Source: CAZJKE01 sp964546585 (lineage in GTDB: Bacteria; Planctomycetota; Phycisphaerae; Phycisphaerales; SM1A02). From it: a stretch of DNA of 64,000 bases. A program made the translations under genes and the position numbers. Where the stretch lies: positions 1-64,000 of the forward strand of contig CAZJKE010000001.1 of assembly GCA_964546585.1 (NCBI GenBank), in the 5' to 3' direction. Numbering within the stretch: position 1 is the stretch's first letter; each line of letters starts with the position of its first letter. Under the pieces are notes generated by a model. That model was not told the origin of the DNA, did no database searches, and saw only the letters and a program-made list of their open reading frames with translations. Shown here piece by piece: positions 43,593 through 52,215 of this stretch.

Positions 43593-45416
43593 ATGCCCAA
43601 GAACGAAGGCGAGACATTTCTCAGCCAGTTCGGACGAAGTGGGGATTCCACCGAGTTCTACTCGCCGATACCCGAAGGGTACGAGCGTGGCCGCACCCGC
43701 TATGTGATCGTTCTTGGCACTGTCATGTCCGGGCTCGGCAAGGGCATCTTCAGTTCATCGCTTGCTAAACTCCTCAAGGACAAGGGGTTGGCGGTCGCCC
43801 CGGTCAAGTTGGAAGGCTACCTGAATATCGATTCCGGGACGCTGAACCCTTTCCGACACGGCGAGGTGTTCGTGCTGGACGACGGCACTGAATGCGACAT
43901 GGACCTTGGGACCTACGAGCGGATTCTCGATCAGGACCTGTCCCGCAGCAATTTCACGACAGCGGGGCAGATCTACACGGAGATTCTGCGGCGAGAGCGC
44001 AAAGGCGGCTACCTCGGCCGGGATGTGCAGATGATTCCCCATGTGACGGGGGAAGTGAAACGGCGACTGCGTCAACTGGCCATCGACGGTGCTGAGGGCG
44101 ACGGGCAAGCAGATGTGGTCTTTGTCGAGGTCGGCGGCACGGTTGGCGACTACGAAAACGGTTTCTACATCGAAGCCCTTCGGGAACTGGCCTACGAAGA
44201 AGGACCGAACAGCGCATGTTTCGTCGCGCTCACCTACATCGTGGAGCCGGCGATTCTCGGCGAACAGAAGTCGAAGCCCGCCCAACTTGGCATCAAACGT
44301 CTCATGGCGACCGGCATTCAACCACACCTTGTTGCCTGCCGTGCGGAAGCACCCGTGACGGAAACGGTCCGCCAGAAGATTTCGATGTTCTCCAATGTGG
44401 CGATTCAGTGCGTCTTCTCGATGCACGATCGCGAGTCGATTTACACCATTCCGGACGCCATGCGGAGCGAGGGGCTAGATCGCGAAATCCTGTCCATTCT
44501 GTCACTGCACGATCGCGTGGACGCGATGCAGGAAGACCGGGCCAGAAGCCAGTGGCAGCAATACACTGCCTGGACAACATCACCGCGAGAATACGACATC
44601 ACCATCGGCATCCTCGGCAAGTACACAGCCATTCGCGATGCCTATGCGTCCATTGACAAAGCGATCGAACACGCCACGACACATTTGCGGGCTGCCGCAG
44701 ATATTCGTTGGATCGATGTGAGTGATCTCGACGGTGATTCGATTGATGCACGCCTGCAGAGTGAATCGTTGGACGGGGTCATCATTCCGGGCGGATTTGG
44801 CGAGCGCGGCATCGAAGGCAAGATCGCCGGCGTGCAGTGGCTTCGCGAAAACGAAATTCCTTTCCTCGGCATTTGTCTTGGCTTCCAGATGGCCGTCATC
44901 GAATACGCCCGCAACATGCTTGGACTCGAAACGGCCCATTCCACCGAATTTGAACCAACGGCCGCGCATCGGGTGATCGCTGAGTTGCCGGAGCAGAAGG
45001 AAATCGAGGGCCTCGGCGGCACCATGAGACTCGGCGGCCAGGATGTGGCAATTACGTCCGGCACCCGCGCGGCCTGCCTGTACGGAGACACCCATGCCCG
45101 AGAACGCTTCAGGCACCGGTTTGAAGTCGAGCCGGCCTTCATCGCCCAGTTGACCGAGGCGGGACTGCTGTTCAGCGGCCGTCATCCGGATCATGAGATC
45201 ATGCAGATTCTCGAGTTGCCTCCTGAGGTACACCCCTACTTCGTTGCGGCGCAGTTTCACCCGGAATTGACCAGCCGCCCCCTTCGGCCGCAGCCGATGT
45301 TCATGGGCCTTGTTGCCGCGGCCATCGCGAACCGCCTTGGCGGCGCAGTACCCGACTCCATCGAGGATCGCTGGTGTTCCCGTGGCATCAACGATCATGC
45401 CGGGCAGGTGACTTGA
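43593..45416 (+). CDS. pyrG: CTP synthase PyrG (divergent, with N- and C-terminal extensions)
   Basis: PyrG aminates UTP to CTP using glutamine and ATP. This one is 607 residues, about 60 longer than E. coli PyrG. It has roughly 35 extra N-terminal residues and a longer C-terminus. The synthase P-loop reads G-L-G-K-G-I, then K-L-E-G-Y-L-N-I-D-S-G-T, where most enzymes read K-x-D-P-Y-x-N-V-D-P-G-T. H-G-E-V-F-V, D-M-D-L-G-T-Y-E-R and E-V-G-G-T-V-G-D are kept. The glutaminase domain has the nucleophile in G-I-C-L-G-F-Q and Q-F-H-P-E-L for His/Glu. All catalytic residues I can place are present. It is divergent from kdsB across 81 bp. Confidence 0.92.
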   Translation: MPKNEGETFLSQFGRSGDSTEFYSPIPEGYERGRTRYVIVLGTVMSGLGKGIFSSSLAKLLKDKGLAVAPVKLEGYLNIDSGTLNPFRHGEVFVLDDGTECDMDLGTYERILDQDLSRSNFTTAGQIYTEILRRERKGGYLGRDVQMIPHVTGEVKRRLRQLAIDGAEGDGQADVVFVEVGGTVGDYENGFYIEALRELAYEEGPNSACFVALTYIVEPAILGEQKSKPAQLGIKRLMATGIQPHLVACRAEAPVTETVRQKISMFSNVAIQCVFSMHDRESIYTIPDAMRSEGLDREILSILSLHDRVDAMQEDRARSQWQQYTAWTTSPREYDITIGILGKYTAIRDAYASIDKAIEHATTHLRAAADIRWIDVSDLDGDSIDARLQSESLDGVIIPGGFGERGIEGKIAGVQWLRENEIPFLGICLGFQMAVIEYARNMLGLETAHSTEFEPTAAHRVIAELPEQKEIEGLGGTMRLGGQDVAITSGTRAACLYGDTHARERFRHRFEVEPAFIAQLTEAGLLFSGRHPDHEIMQILELPPEVHPYFVAAQFHPELTSRPLRPQPMFMGLVAAAIANRLGGAVPDSIEDRWCSRGINDHAGQVT

Positions 45417-45450
45417 CCCTGCGGTTCTGCCCCGTAGACTTCCACATTCT

Positions 45451-45524
45451 GGCGGTATAGCTCAGTTGGTTAGAGCGAGGGATTCATAAGCCCTAGGTCG
45501 CTGGTTCGAATCCAGCTACCGCCA
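45451..45524 (+). tRNA. tRNA-Met (anticodon CAT, 45485-45487)
   Basis: A 74-nt cloverleaf: acceptor GGCGGTA/TACCGCC, normal D arm, T arm GCTGG-TTCGAAT-CCAGC, discriminator A, no encoded CCA. The paired G1-C72 excludes initiator tRNA. The anticodon-stem pair next to the loop is A-G, a mismatch. CAT could also be tRNA-Ile2 after lysidine modification, but the D loop resembles elongator Met. Confidence 0.9.
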
Positions 45525-45557
45525 TTGACAAGGCCGCCCTTGCGGCGGCTTTGTCAA
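45525..45557 (+). terminator. Hairpin directly after tRNA-Met
   Basis: TTGACAAGGCCGCC pairs with GGCGGCTTTGTCAA (one G-U pair, 14 bp) around a 5-nt loop. It begins the base after the tRNA, so it can serve both 3'-end processing and termination. No U-tract follows. Confidence 0.7.
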
Positions 45558-45619
45558 GAGAGAGTCGAGAGCAGGGCGCAGACGGTAGGGCGCCATCACT
45601 CATCTCGGGGGGTCAAGAA

Positions 45620-45708
45620 CGGTGGGGGTGGGATTCGAACCCACGAAGAGGCTGACGCCCCTTGCCGGTTTTCAAGACCGGTGCCTTCAACCGCTCGGCC
45701 ACCCCACC
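45620..45708 (-). tRNA. tRNA-Ser (anticodon TGA)
   Basis: An 89-nt class II tRNA on the minus strand: acceptor GGTGGGG/CCCCACC, long variable arm, anticodon loop CTTGAAA, T loop TTCGAAT, discriminator G. All are normal for serine tRNA. It lies 7 bp from the 3' end of the sulfotransferase gene, which is on the same strand upstream. Confidence 0.95.
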
Positions 45709-45715
45709 CAACGCC

Positions 45716-46693
45716 TTACTCCCCCGCTTGTCCATCGAAATCGTACCGCGCTTGCCAATCATTGAACGCCTCGGCCATCGACGGCGGAAGACGCAGTTCC
45801 GTGCCGGGATTGCTCCGAGCGCTGTCCAACTGTTCGCAACACCCATCCATCCACACGGGGTCCTCGGCCAACCCAAAGTGCTCTCGAACTCTGGTGAGTT
45901 CCTCGCGGGGCTGCTCAGTCAGCCGGTCGTAGCGTACCTCGATTAGCCGATCGCCGAGGAGATCGCGGTGCCGCTCGATTTCGCCAAGGCTGATGAGCCA
46001 CTCCAGAGCGCCGCGGGCAAGGTCGCCATCGATAGCACCCAGGTCCTCCTTGAACCAGTCGTAGACGGCTGCGTCCCGAACAAGTGCTTCCCACTTGCAG
46101 TCATCTCGTCCCCACCATTGATTCCAATCCCCACCTCCCCCGAGTTGATACGAGTTGGTGCGGGCGAGGCGTTCAATGGAGCGTACGACATCAACTCCAT
46201 TCCGAACCAGATGCATGACCTTGCAGCCGGGCGCAACTCCGGCAATGAACGGAATCCGCATGGCATTGATGGGCGACTTCTCGATCAAACATGACCGTTG
46301 ACCACCGCGGCGCATCTCTGCCCGCATGCAGCGTGCGAACCGGCCGCAGGCCGCTTCCGTCACCGCCTCCTCGCCCATGATGCATCTGGGCGGCTTCCTC
46401 GCATCACCAAAGAACCGAACCATGTCGCTCGCCGGATCCACAGCTCGCCAGATGTAATAGGGCTCGCGGAGGTAGTGCACCTGTGGGTGCGCACCGAGCA
46501 GCGCCCCCGCGATCGTGGTACCTGATCGCCCGCATCCCAGTACGAAACATGGCGGCGGCGCAAGGGGCGAATCATCCTCTCCACCGGCCTCCCGTGTGGC
46601 GCGGCGGTAGAGCCGCCCGTACTTCATCGAGCGTGCCCAAGGCCGAATGGCGTCAAGAAGCCTTGCCATCGAAGGTGAATCGTAGCAGGCCAT
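45716..46693 (-). CDS. Sulfotransferase-family protein
   Basis: This 325-residue protein has the PAPS 5'-phosphosulfate loop (F-V-L-G-C-G-R-S-G-T-T) near residue 55. The 3'-phosphate motif reads H-L-V-R-N-G-V-D-V-V-R-S near 165, as in Sulfotransfer_1/3 proteins. H-Y-L-R-E-P-Y-Y-I-W and L-I-E-K-S-P-I-N follow the family pattern. It would move sulfate from PAPS to a carbohydrate or other hydroxyl, perhaps for sulfated surface glycans. An internal ATG at 46669 is an equally good start; neither has a clear Shine-Dalgarno. It is divergent from the lipoprotein gene by 17 bp. Confidence 0.82.
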   Translation of the reverse strand: MACYDSPSMARLLDAIRPWARSMKYGRLYRRATREAGGEDDSPLAPPPCFVLGCGRSGTTIAGALLGAHPQVHYLREPYYIWRAVDPASDMVRFFGDARKPPRCIMGEEAVTEAACGRFARCMRAEMRRGGQRSCLIEKSPINAMRIPFIAGVAPGCKVMHLVRNGVDVVRSIERLARTNSYQLGGGGDWNQWWGRDDCKWEALVRDAAVYDWFKEDLGAIDGDLARGALEWLISLGEIERHRDLLGDRLIEVRYDRLTEQPREELTRVREHFGLAEDPVWMDGCCEQLDSARSNPGTELRLPPSMAEAFNDWQARYDFDGQAGE

Positions 46694-46710
46694 GCTCGTA
46701 TACTCGCACC

Positions 46711-47112
46711 ATGCGCTGGCTCGCTCCGCTCCTTCTGCTCTGTGGATGCACCTCCTACAACCAAGTGGAGATCGAGGTGTCGGACACCCATGCGTTGCCG
46801 ATTGCCAACGCCCAGATACACACCGCTCCTGCCTATTTCTTCAACCCCAACCCCAAGAGCAGCCTGTTCCTTGGGGCAGGCCAGATCCTCTGGCCCTTCC
46901 CCGGTGAGGGGGTCGTAGCGTGGACCGACGAATCAGGTATCGCATCTCTTCGCGTAGTGTCAGGAAATCCATCGGCCATAACCGTTTTCGCCGACGGCCA
47001 TGACCAGTGGCGTGGCATGCTGGTCCTCAAGCATGGCGAGGCGATCCTTCAGTCAGCCAACCGCCCGCTCCACTCGCTGCAGGTCGACGTGACGATGTCC
47101 CCAGACCAGTGA
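46711..47112 (+). CDS. Small lipoprotein, function unknown
   Basis: This 133-residue protein starts with a lipoprotein signal, M-R-W-L-A-P-L-L-L-L-C-G-C, with Cys13 as the lipidation site (Cys11 in the lipobox is a little unusual). The mature part looks like a carboxypeptidase-regulatory or Ig-like beta sandwich (V-E-I-E-V-S-D-T-H-A-L-P-I-A-N-A, then D-E-S-G-I-A-S-L-R-V). Such domains decorate surface proteins. The frame is open upstream but only the ATG at 46711 gives a signal peptide. It precedes the succinate dehydrogenase operon by 28 bp. Confidence 0.78.
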   Translation: MRWLAPLLLLCGCTSYNQVEIEVSDTHALPIANAQIHTAPAYFFNPNPKSSLFLGAGQILWPFPGEGVVAWTDESGIASLRVVSGNPSAITVFADGHDQWRGMLVLKHGEAILQSANRPLHSLQVDVTMSPDQ

Positions 47113-47140
47113 CTGCTTGAGGTAGACTGCCCCACCCCCG

Positions 47141-47956
47141 ATGACTCGCTCGCCCCTGTCGCTCCCCCAGCCTCGCGGATTTGGCCGTACTCGTCGGCAG
47201 GACGCATGGTGGCTGCAACCGCTGGTCGTCTTTCTGGGCCTTTCGGCATTCATTGTCTATTCGACATGGGCGGCCTTTCAGGGCACGAACTACCTGTACA
47301 CCGGCGAAGGCGCGTCCTACCTCTCGCCGTTTTATTCCCCGGAGATATTCGGTGACTCTGGCCACGCATGGTTGGGCCCGAAGCCTGCGGCTTGGCCGCA
47401 GTGGTTGCCGTTTTCGCCCGCGCTGCTCATTCTCTGGGCACCCGCTGGATTCAGGTTCACCTGCTACTACTACCGTGGCGCGTATTACAAGGCCTTCTGG
47501 GCAGATCCCTCGAACTGTGCTGTGGGCGAACTCCGTTCGTGCTATCGCGGCGAACATTCGCTGCCTTTGATTCTCCAGAACATCCATCGTTACTTCCTCT
47601 ACCTGGCGATCGGCTTCATCGTCGTACTGGCCTGGGATGCGTGGAAGGCGATGTGGTTTACGAACCCCGATGGAGTAGCACACTTCGGCATCGGTGTGGG
47701 CACGGTGGTCCTGATCATCAATGTTGTGCTGCTCGGCGGCTACACGCTCGGGTGCCATGTGCTGCGTCATCTGGTCGGCGGCCGCCGCAAGACGCTTTCC
47801 GACAAGCCAGTTCGCAGCAAGGCGTACTCCTGCGTGAGTTGCCTCAACAAGCGGCACATGCTTTGGGCGTGGATGAGCCTCTTCTGGGTCGGCTTCACTG
47901 ATTTGTATGTACGGCTTTGTGCCGCGGGTATCTGGACGGACTGGAGAATCCTGTGA
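47141..47956 (+). CDS. Succinate dehydrogenase membrane anchor (Sdh1/Rv0249c-like)
   Basis: This 271-residue protein has five or so transmembrane helices and is encoded directly before SdhA and SdhB. Its length and position match the single large anchor of the mycobacterial Sdh1 type, not the SdhC/SdhD pair. Candidate haem or quinone residues include His in Q-N-I-H-R-Y-F-L-Y and G-C-H-V-L-R-H. C-T-Y-Y-Y-R-G-A-Y and C-V-S-C-L-N-K-R-H are notable; the latter C-x-x-C could bind metal. It would dock the dehydrogenase to the inner membrane and pass electrons to quinone. The stop overlaps SdhA (GTGA). Confidence 0.82.
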   Translation: MTRSPLSLPQPRGFGRTRRQDAWWLQPLVVFLGLSAFIVYSTWAAFQGTNYLYTGEGASYLSPFYSPEIFGDSGHAWLGPKPAAWPQWLPFSPALLILWAPAGFRFTCYYYRGAYYKAFWADPSNCAVGELRSCYRGEHSLPLILQNIHRYFLYLAIGFIVVLAWDAWKAMWFTNPDGVAHFGIGVGTVVLIINVVLLGGYTLGCHVLRHLVGGRRKTLSDKPVRSKAYSCVSCLNKRHMLWAWMSLFWVGFTDLYVRLCAAGIWTDWRIL

Positions 47957-49770
47957 CCGATAGGTACGCAACGCATGACTACGATGTGCTGGTGATTGGC
48001 GCCGGTGGCGCAGGCTTGCGCGCTGCGATTGAGGCGTCGGCCTGCGGCGTGTCTGTGGGTGTCGTGTGCAAGTCGCTGCTTGGAAAGGCACATACCGTGA
48101 TGGCCGAGGGCGGCATGGCAGCGTCAATGGGGAATGTGGACGACCGCGACAACTGGAGGGTCCATTTCGCCGACACGATGCGAGGCGGCCAGTATTTGAA
48201 CAACTGCAGGATGGCCGAGATACATGCGAAAGAAGCGGCCGACCGCGTCCGCGAACTGGAAGCATGGGGAGCGATCTTTGATCGGACGAAGGATGGCAAG
48301 ATCCTGCAGCGCAATTTCGGCGGACACAAGTACCCGCGCCTGGCCCATGTCGGCGACCGAACCGGGCTGGAGATGATCCGGACGCTGCAGGACCACGGTA
48401 TTCATCAGGGCATTGACTTCCATATGGAAGTCACCATCACGAACCTGATCAAGGAAGAGAACCGTGTCGTTGCGGCCTTCGGGTACGAGCGTGAGAAGGG
48501 TCGTTTTCTTCTGTTCCGCGCCAAGGCCATCGTGCTCGCCACTGGTGGCATTGGCCGGGCATTCAAGATCACGAGCAACAGTTGGGAGTACACCGGGGAC
48601 GGCCACGCGCTCGCGTATGACGCGGGCGCCGATTTGATTGACATGGAGTTCGTGCAGTTTCATCCCACGGGCATGGTCTGGCCGCCGAGCGTGCGGGGCA
48701 TTCTCGTGACCGAAGGCGTGCGCGGCGAAGGCGGCATTCTCAAGAACAGCGAAGGCGAGCGGTTCATGTTCGAGGATGTCCCCGACCTGTACAAGGACCA
48801 GACTGCCGATACTCCCGAAGAGGGTTGGCGGTATGTCACCGGCGACAAGGACGCGCGGCGGCCCCCGGAATTGCTGACGCGAGATCATGTTGCCAGAAAG
48901 ATCGTCAAGGAAGTCAAGGAAGGTCGGGGCAGCCCGCATGGCGGTGCATTTCTCGACATTGCGTGGATCTCCGAGCACATCTCGGACGCCGCGACTCACA
49001 TCAAGAAGAAACTGCCGAGCATGCACCACCAGTTCAAGGAACTGGCTTGCGTGGATATCACGGAAGAACCGATGGAGGTTGGTCCGACTACGCACTACGT
49101 CATGGGTGGGATCCGGGTAGACGCGGAATCGCAGATGTCCACTGTCGATGGATTGTTTGCCTGCGGGGAATGCGCTGCGGGCCTGCATGGAGCCAATCGA
49201 CTTGGTGGCAATTCACTCTCGGACCTGCTGGTGTTCGGGAAACGTGCCGGCGAGTTCGCGGCGAAATTTGCGGACGATTGTTCTGGTGAAAATGCGATTG
49301 AGCGAGGTGTTGTCGAAAAGTTGGCTGACGCGGATCTTGAACCGCTGGAGCGGACCGAGGGCGAGAACCCCTACGCCATTCAACAGGATCTGCAGGAGAC
49401 GATGCAGGATTTGGCAGGTATTTCGAGGAGTCACGAGGGGCTCGAGGCCGCGTTGGGGCGGATTGCTGAATTGCGCGTACGAGCCCGCTCGGCCCATGCG
49501 CCGGGAAACCGGGAGTACAACCCAGGCTGGCACACGGCCCTGGATCTCCACAACCTGCTCGTGGTCTCGGAAGCGCTGTGTCGCTCGGCGTTGCAGCGGA
49601 CAGAGAGCCGCGGCGGGCATTTCCACGAGGACCATCCGGAGAAGAGTGAGGAAGGCAGCACCTACAACACTGTGGCACGGCGAGGTTCCAGTGGCGGGAT
49701 GGATGTCGAGCGCTTTCCGGTGGTTCCATTGACCGATGAACTCGCCGGTATCATCGAGGAGTTCGCCTGA
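47953..49770 (+). CDS. sdhA: Succinate dehydrogenase/fumarate reductase flavoprotein subunit SdhA
   Basis: SdhA oxidises succinate to fumarate with covalent FAD. The 605-residue protein has the FAD dinucleotide loop V-I-G-A-G-G-A-G-L-R-A, and the FAD-linking His in K-A-H-T-V-M-A-E-G-G. F-H-P-T-G, V-T-E-G-V-R-G-E-G and the substrate Arg region (H-G-A-N-R-L-G-G-N-S) follow. The GTG at 47953 overlaps the anchor stop. The stop overlaps SdhB (TGATG). The three genes form a translationally coupled operon for respiratory complex II. Confidence 0.95.
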   Translation: MTDRYATHDYDVLVIGAGGAGLRAAIEASACGVSVGVVCKSLLGKAHTVMAEGGMAASMGNVDDRDNWRVHFADTMRGGQYLNNCRMAEIHAKEAADRVRELEAWGAIFDRTKDGKILQRNFGGHKYPRLAHVGDRTGLEMIRTLQDHGIHQGIDFHMEVTITNLIKEENRVVAAFGYEREKGRFLLFRAKAIVLATGGIGRAFKITSNSWEYTGDGHALAYDAGADLIDMEFVQFHPTGMVWPPSVRGILVTEGVRGEGGILKNSEGERFMFEDVPDLYKDQTADTPEEGWRYVTGDKDARRPPELLTRDHVARKIVKEVKEGRGSPHGGAFLDIAWISEHISDAATHIKKKLPSMHHQFKELACVDITEEPMEVGPTTHYVMGGIRVDAESQMSTVDGLFACGECAAGLHGANRLGGNSLSDLLVFGKRAGEFAAKFADDCSGENAIERGVVEKLADADLEPLERTEGENPYAIQQDLQETMQDLAGISRSHEGLEAALGRIAELRVRARSAHAPGNREYNPGWHTALDLHNLLVVSEALCRSALQRTESRGGHFHEDHPEKSEEGSTYNTVARRGSSGGMDVERFPVVPLTDELAGIIEEFA

Positions 49771-50546
49771 TGCGGGAAGTGACCTTCCGAATCTGGCGCG
49801 GCGAGGGGGCCAATGGCCACTTCGCAGAGTATCGGACAGAGGTTGATGACGGCATGGTCGTGCTTGATGCAGTGCACGACATTCAGGCGGCCCAGACGCC
49901 GGATCTTGCCGTGCGATGGAACTGCAAGGCTGGCAAGTGCGGCTCCTGTTCCGCGGAAGTCAACGGCATGCCGAAGCTCCTCTGCATGACACGGATGTCG
50001 TCGCTTCCACTCGATCGACCGATCACCATTGAACCCATGCAGGCATTTCCTCATGAGAAGGATCTCGTGACAGATGTCTCATGGAATTACGAGGCGAAGA
50101 AGACGATCATCCCGTTCAAACCGCGACCACCCGATGCCCCTGATGGGACGTGGCGTGTGGCGCAGGAGGATGTCGAGCGGGCGCAGGAGTTCAGAAAGTG
50201 CATCGAGTGCTTCCTCTGTCAGGATGTCTGCCATGTCCTTCGGGATCATCACAAGTTTGATGCGTACATTGGCCCTCGGTTTTTCGTCCAGAGCGCAGCG
50301 CTCGAAATGAATCCACTCGATGTCGAGAACCGTATCCCTGATCTGAAAAAGACGCAGGGTCTGGGCTACTGCAACATCACCAAGTGTTGCACCAAGGTCT
50401 GTCCCGAGCACATCACGATCACCGACAATGCGATCATCCCTCTGAAAGAGCGAGTCGTCGATCAGTTCTACGATCCGATCACTCGATTCTTCCCCATCTT
50501 CCGCCCACAGGGTGTCGGGGATCGGCCCCGGACGCCGTCTAGATGA
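49770..50546 (+). CDS. sdhB: Succinate dehydrogenase iron-sulfur subunit SdhB
   Basis: SdhB carries electrons from FAD to quinone through three clusters. The 258-residue protein has the [2Fe-2S] site C-K-A-G-K-C-G-S-C-x11-C, the [4Fe-4S] site C-I-E-C-F-L-C-Q-D-V-C, and the [3Fe-4S] site C-N-I-T-K-C-C-T-K-V-C-P. Its start overlaps the sdhA stop. Its 3' end overlaps the convergent phosphatase gene by 8 bp. Confidence 0.95.
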   Translation: MREVTFRIWRGEGANGHFAEYRTEVDDGMVVLDAVHDIQAAQTPDLAVRWNCKAGKCGSCSAEVNGMPKLLCMTRMSSLPLDRPITIEPMQAFPHEKDLVTDVSWNYEAKKTIIPFKPRPPDAPDGTWRVAQEDVERAQEFRKCIECFLCQDVCHVLRDHHKFDAYIGPRFFVQSAALEMNPLDVENRIPDLKKTQGLGYCNITKCCTKVCPEHITITDNAIIPLKERVVDQFYDPITRFFPIFRPQGVGDRPRTPSR

Positions 50547-52173
50547 TGCCGACGGAGGCGATCGTGGTGTCGTCGTCGAGTTCCTTGCGGCCGGCGTGCT
50601 GCATGACGGCGACGAGCAGGCTCTTGACATCATTCTCCGAGGAATCCGACGCGCCGAGCACGGCGGCCACTCGCTCCATGCCAAACTGGTCACCACCGTT
50701 GCCTTGCTGCTCAACCACGCCGTCACTGAAAATCGCTACACGATCGCCCTTGCGAAACGAAAGAACCGCCGAAGCATAGGCCGAGGTGGAATCCACGCCG
50801 ACGATACAACTGTCGGGCGTCGGCGCCGCGTCACACGCACCGCCCTCGCGTCGAACCATCCAATGACCGTGACCGGCATCGACATATCGCAATTCTTCCG
50901 CCTCCGCATCAAACACACCGACCCAGAGCGTCAGAAACCGATTGAGCGCAGATCGGTCACATACAAATTCATTCAGCGCCGCCACGGCGACCGCTGGATC
51001 GCCGCTCTCCTCAAGGCGTGCGTGCAGGAATGACTGGCTGGCAGCCATGAGGATCGCTGCACCCGCCCCCTTGCCGCTGACATCCCCAACGCACAAACAA
51101 AGCCGCGACCCCGTCAGCGGCACAAGATCAAGAAGATCGCCGGATGCCTGCCGACCGGGCTTGAACAAGAATGCCCACTTGCACGCCTCCTGCGTACCCG
51201 TCGCCTCCGGCAGCATGAACTGCTGGGCCTCTCTTGCGGCGGATAGATCCTGCTCCATCCTCTGTTGTCGCAACTGCATGTCCAACCGCCTCAGGTTTGC
51301 CACCGACAGCCCTGCCATTCGACACAGCGCCTGGCAGAACCCTGCCGCGTCGCTTTGCACCGCCCGCTCCTGCTGCCTCGCATCAAGATACAGATAGGCG
51401 ATCAGCACATTGTCAATCATGATCGGCGCGCACAGTGCTGAGTGAATGTTCAAGTCGGCGATGCTCTGCCCGAACGAACCAGTTTCCCCGGACAACAAAC
51501 ACGCTACATCGCCGCCACTGGCCCCACGCAAGAGCGAACGGCTGAATGTCGCCTTCGTACTGTCCCGCGAATCACCATCGAGATACGCCGCCACCTCCAC
51601 CTCGTCATCACCGCCCACCTGTCGCAACATCGCCGCTCGCTGAAAGCCCGTCCCATCGATCGCCCACTGCACGAGCGAAGCCGCGAGTTCCTTCTCGTCC
51701 GCCGCAGCATTGATACTGCCAGCGAAGTCCATGAGCAGATTGAGCCGATGCTGCGCCAACGCGCCAAGTTCCGACTGGGCCAGCCGTTGCACCCGCTCAT
51801 CCGCCGTCCCAGTATCGTCAATGGTCCGCATCGATACCGGCGCCCCCGCCTTCAGCGCGAGCCGGAAGATCCAAGGCCCAATGCGGATCATGTCCCCTGG
51901 AGCCAACGGGATTGGCGAGTTCGGCTCGACCTGCACATCGTTGGCCTGCGTGCCGAGCCGGCTACCGAGATCGGTCAGAAGACAGCCAGAGTCGCCCGAC
52001 TCCAACACGGCATGCTGGCGAGAGATCGTCCCATCCGGCAACCGGACATCGCACTTCGATGCGCGGCCGACAAGAAGCCGGTTACCAGGTTCAAGCCAAA
52101 AACCCTCGAACTCCGGGCCGAGCACCGGTTCGAACCAGAGCCTGTCAATTGCGGTAAGACTGTCCGTTGCCAT
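50539..52173 (-). CDS. FHA-GAF-PP2C (SpoIIE-type) serine phosphatase
   Basis: This 544-residue protein has three domains. An N-terminal FHA domain (about 30-100) carries G-R-A-S-K-C-D-V-R-L and S-R-Q-H, which bind phosphothreonine. A GAF-like sensor spans about 135-305. A C-terminal SpoIIE/RsbU phosphatase begins with A-R-E-A-Q-Q-F-M-L-P, followed by A-S-G-D-L-L-D, G-D-V-S-G-K-G-A-G-A and D-D-D-T-T. Such proteins control sigma factors through anti-sigma antagonists or partner-switching. ATG 52173 is used; a TTG upstream at 52194 is in frame. No partner gene is next to it. Confidence 0.9.
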   Translation of the reverse strand: MATDSLTAIDRLWFEPVLGPEFEGFWLEPGNRLLVGRASKCDVRLPDGTISRQHAVLESGDSGCLLTDLGSRLGTQANDVQVEPNSPIPLAPGDMIRIGPWIFRLALKAGAPVSMRTIDDTGTADERVQRLAQSELGALAQHRLNLLMDFAGSINAAADEKELAASLVQWAIDGTGFQRAAMLRQVGGDDEVEVAAYLDGDSRDSTKATFSRSLLRGASGGDVACLLSGETGSFGQSIADLNIHSALCAPIMIDNVLIAYLYLDARQQERAVQSDAAGFCQALCRMAGLSVANLRRLDMQLRQQRMEQDLSAAREAQQFMLPEATGTQEACKWAFLFKPGRQASGDLLDLVPLTGSRLCLCVGDVSGKGAGAAILMAASQSFLHARLEESGDPAVAVAALNEFVCDRSALNRFLTLWVGVFDAEAEELRYVDAGHGHWMVRREGGACDAAPTPDSCIVGVDSTSAYASAVLSFRKGDRVAIFSDGVVEQQGNGGDQFGMERVAAVLGASDSSENDVKSLLVAVMQHAGRKELDDDTTIASVGII

Positions 52174-52215
52174 GTTCCCATAGAGTAGTGGCAACCACCG
52201 CGAAGCGAAATGACA

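Noticed and set aside
46776..46788. GGTGTCGGACACC, a near copy of the stop-codon palindrome
   Set aside because: It lies inside the coding region of the lipoprotein, has G instead of T at the centre and no stop codon, so chance is more likely.
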